NCBI GenBank assembly: GCA_025355005.1
Contig: JANXLV010000175.1
Span: forward strand, 1-32,031
Reading direction: 5' to 3'
Source of the DNA: Myxococcales bacterium
GTDB lineage: Bacteria > Myxococcota_A > Polyangia > Polyangiales > Polyangiaceae
Length of the DNA: 32,031 bases
The translations under genes were made by a program, and so were the position numbers. This document shows, one piece after another, positions 30,070 through 32,031 of the stretch. Each line of letters begins with the position of its first letter. Positions within the stretch are counted from its first letter, which is position 1. A model generated the notes under the pieces. The model was not told where the DNA came from, searched no databases, and worked only from the letters and a program-made list of their open reading frames with translations.

Positions 30070-31233
30070 ATGCTGCTGGACTCGCTCTTCGATTGGCTGC
30101 TTGACGGCGTGCCCGGCGTGAAGGGCCCGGTCGATATCGCGGACCGTCTGGGCCGCGACTTCGCAGCCGCCGGGATCCCCGTGGAGCGCCTTGGTGTGTT
30201 CGTCACCACGCTGCACCCGAACGTGGTGGGGCGCGCCTTCATCTGGGAGAAGGGCAAGGAGACGCGGATGGCAGCGCTCACCCAGCAGGTGAAGACCTCT
30301 CCCGACTACGTGAACAGCCCGCTCGCGCGATGCACGGAGACGGGCAAGGAGTTTCGCTGGCGCAAGGGCGAGCCGGATCAGGGATTTCAGTACCTCAAGG
30401 ATTTCGAGGCGCGCGGATGTGTAGACTACATCTGCTTTCCGCTCCGCTTCTCCAATGGCGAGGTGCACGTCATGAGCGTGAACAGCAACGCGGGGTTCAC
30501 GGATGAGCACGTGGCGGGAATGCGCCAGGTGGTCCGCGCGCTGGCCCGCGTCGCGGAGGGCTTTGCGATGCGGCGGGTCGCGGAGAACATCCTCGCCACG
30601 TACGTGGGCGCGTCGTCCGGCGCGCGCGTCATGGCCGGCCGCATCTTCAAGGGCGACGTGGAGACCATTCACGCCGCCATCTGGTTCTCGGACCTCCGCG
30701 GATTCACGGAGATGTCGTCACGCCGGTCCGCCAAGGAGATGATCTGCATCCTCAACGACGTGTTCGAGTGTCAAGTGCCCGCGATCGACAAGCACGGCGG
30801 TGAGGTGCTCAAGTTCATCGGCGACGGACTGCTCGCGATCTTTCCGATCAAGGAGCGCGCGGACGCGAAGGAGCGTTGTGAGGCGGCGATCCAGGCCGGG
30901 CGCGAGTCGCTCGCTGCGATGGCAGCGCTGAACGCGAAGGACGGATCGGAGCTGCGCATCGGCCTCGCGCTCCACGTCGGTGATGTGGAGTACGGCAACA
31001 TCGGCGGCGCGTCCCGCCTGGACTTCACGGCGATCGGCGCGGCGGTGAACACGGCGGCGCGGCTCGAGGGCATCGCAAGCAAGGCAGGTCGCGCGATGGT
31101 CCTATCGGAGGACGTCATGAAGCTCGTCACCGGCGCACATGCACCAGCGGAGGCGGCGGAAGCCTTCGAGGATCTCGGCGCCTTCGAGCTGAAGGGCATC
31201 TCCGGCACCAGGCGCGTTTTCGCCGCAAGGTGA
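30070..31233 (+). CDS. Class III adenylyl cyclase, soluble
   Basis: This 387-residue protein has an N-terminal domain of about 170 residues, typical of a large group of bacterial cyclases (begins MLLDSLFDWLLDGVPG), and a C-terminal class III catalytic domain from about 195. Metal-binding Asp208 (WFSDLRGFTEMS) and Asp252 (FIGDGLLAIFP) are present. The base-selecting pair is Lys248 (EVLKFIG) and Asp318 (RLDFTAIG), which favours ATP over GTP. Asn327 and Arg331 in GAAVNTAARLEG stabilise the transition state. The enzyme therefore looks complete and should make cAMP. No membrane helix is seen, so it is cytoplasmic. It starts 9 bases after the fibro-slime gene and has no Shine-Dalgarno sequence. The downstream neighbour is convergent, 17 bases away. 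Confidence 0.9.
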   Translation: MLLDSLFDWLLDGVPGVKGPVDIADRLGRDFAAAGIPVERLGVFVTTLHPNVVGRAFIWEKGKETRMAALTQQVKTSPDYVNSPLARCTETGKEFRWRKGEPDQGFQYLKDFEARGCVDYICFPLRFSNGEVHVMSVNSNAGFTDEHVAGMRQVVRALARVAEGFAMRRVAENILATYVGASSGARVMAGRIFKGDVETIHAAIWFSDLRGFTEMSSRRSAKEMICILNDVFECQVPAIDKHGGEVLKFIGDGLLAIFPIKERADAKERCEAAIQAGRESLAAMAALNAKDGSELRIGLALHVGDVEYGNIGGASRLDFTAIGAAVNTAARLEGIASKAGRAMVLSEDVMKLVTGAHAPAEAAEAFEDLGAFELKGISGTRRVFAAR

Positions 31234-31250
31234 GGCGCCTGTCCCGTGCC

Positions 31251-32031
31251 TCAGAACGCGCCCGTGACCGCGAGCCCCTGACCCATGGGGACAAGCGCGA
31301 CGGAGGACGTGCTCGCTGTCGATGCGCCAAAGGCGCGGCCAACTCCCTCGCCGATCAGCGCCCCCGACAGCAGGTCGGACGCCCAGTGGTGGTCGCCGTA
31401 CGCCATGCCAAAGGCCACTCCGCCGGCGAGCGCGTAGCCGAGGTACCGTACGACGAGCGCGCGGCCCGCGAACTGCTCGCGCACGACCGCAGCGAACGCA
31501 AACGTGACCGCGGCGTGCCCGCTGGGCCACGCGCCGAGCTGCGAGAAAGGCGTGAACATGGTCGAGCGATCCACCGCGGTGCGATCGCGTCCAGGCGGCA
31601 CGTACCCAGCGAGGTAGCTCCGGCCGACCGCGAGCTTCAGCGCGGACACGATCACGATCGACACGCCCATCGCCGCAGTCGCGCGTGACGCGAGCGCGCT
31701 CTTCGCGCAGTCCTCCCAGAGCAGACTGGCGCCATAAGAGACCACCGCCGCAGCGCCGAGCGCGTAGGGTGCGATCACGCTGGCGCCCTCGGCGTCGTAG
31801 CGACCTCCCAGGTCGTGCTGCACTACGACGCGCAGCCGCTGGTCGGCGCCGGAGGGGGACATCACGGCGGGCGCGAGCATCGCACCACCGAACATCAGCA
31901 GCGGAGCGGGCTCCCCCAACCTGCCGAGCCGCGCACCCACGTCCGTCCACGGATGCTCGAGACATGTTGCCCGCGCCCGCGGAGCGAATAGAAGCGCCGT
32001 CAAGCCCGTGCACAATGCACATAGTCCACGG
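31251..32031 (-). CDS. PAP2-family phosphatase, 5' end probably beyond the window
   Basis: The coding frame runs from the stop at 31251 to the right edge without interruption. A TTG at 32015 is a possible start, but the frame remains open beyond it and the hydrophobic run LCTGLTALLFAPRARA looks like the end of a signal peptide, so the true start is probably outside the window. The mature protein begins near TCLEHPW. The three PAP2 phosphatase motifs are visible: KLAVGRSYL (a variant of K-x6-R-P, with Ser in place of Pro), WPSGHAAVT with the first catalytic His, and YGDHHWASDLLSG with the second His. Several hydrophobic segments surround them. The family removes phosphate from lipids such as phosphatidate or undecaprenyl pyrophosphate; the exact substrate is unknown. 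It converges on the cyclase gene. Confidence 0.8.
   Translation of the reverse strand, partial: RGLCALCTGLTALLFAPRARATCLEHPWTDVGARLGRLGEPAPLLMFGGAMLAPAVMSPSGADQRLRVVVQHDLGGRYDAEGASVIAPYALGAAAVVSYGASLLWEDCAKSALASRATAAMGVSIVIVSALKLAVGRSYLAGYVPPGRDRTAVDRSTMFTPFSQLGAWPSGHAAVTFAFAAVVREQFAGRALVVRYLGYALAGGVAFGMAYGDHHWASDLLSGALIGEGVGRAFGASTASTSSVALVPMGQGLAVTGAF

Noticed and set aside
28141..30672. Very long open frame on the minus strand (over 800 codons) opposite the fibro-slime gene
   Set aside because: It is antisense to clear Cys-rich repeats and a fibro-slime domain. Its translation is dominated by Ala, Arg, Val and His, as expected for a shadow frame in GC-rich DNA.

Overview
The window is uniformly GC-rich, densely coded DNA. 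Its gene content points to a myxobacterium of the phylum Myxococcota, most likely order Polyangiales; this is inferred from the gene families, and no marker gene was used. The evidence is three Ser/Thr protein kinases, two sigma factors, a class III cyclase, an AgmX/PglI-type C-terminal domain, myxococcal cysteine-rich (DUF4215-like) repeats, a fibro-slime domain and many secreted lipoproteins. I see no rRNA, tRNA, CRISPR array, insertion sequence or phage gene. No gene-free stretch exceeds about 230 bases.

Layout. 1-202: hexanucleotide repeat and leader. 203-3480: secreted AgmX-domain protein, FAD oxidoreductase and an ECF41-type sigma factor. 3634-7780: a compact operon of lipoprotein, ECF sigma factor, zinc-finger anti-sigma factor and secreted caspase-like protease with a C-terminal beta-barrel; the last three are joined by ATGA overlaps. 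7787-10022: possible 28-residue membrane peptide (minus strand), HupE/UreJ-like membrane protein and a Cys-rich lipoprotein. 10060-11622 (minus): VanW-family protein. 11853-14874: coiled-coil Ser/Thr kinase and a CitE/HpcH-like lyase. 14849-18109 (minus): metallophosphoesterase with membrane helices inside the catalytic domain, then a membrane-anchored kinase. 18170-20342: Cys-repeat lipoprotein with a formylglycine-generating-enzyme-like fold, and a small WXXGXW lipoprotein. 20356-22495 (minus): a third kinase and an NlpC/P60-like lipoprotein. 22577-26340: glycosyltransferase/acetyltransferase fusion, membrane metallophosphoesterase and PhyH-type dioxygenase, which look like a surface-glycan or lipid tailoring cluster. 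26358-30060: secreted esterase and a large fibro-slime/DUF4215 lipoprotein. 30070-31233: adenylyl cyclase. 31251-window end (minus): PAP2 phosphatase, 5' end probably outside the window.

The strongest candidate for an undescribed system is 3634-7780. A sigma factor, its membrane anti-sigma factor and an exported caspase-like protease are translationally coupled, which suggests protease-triggered release of the sigma factor. A second pattern is a set of genes with no Shine-Dalgarno sequence but a -10-like hexamer ending 6-9 bases before the start codon, as expected for leaderless transcripts. All functions are inferred from sequence motifs read by eye; no database search was run.
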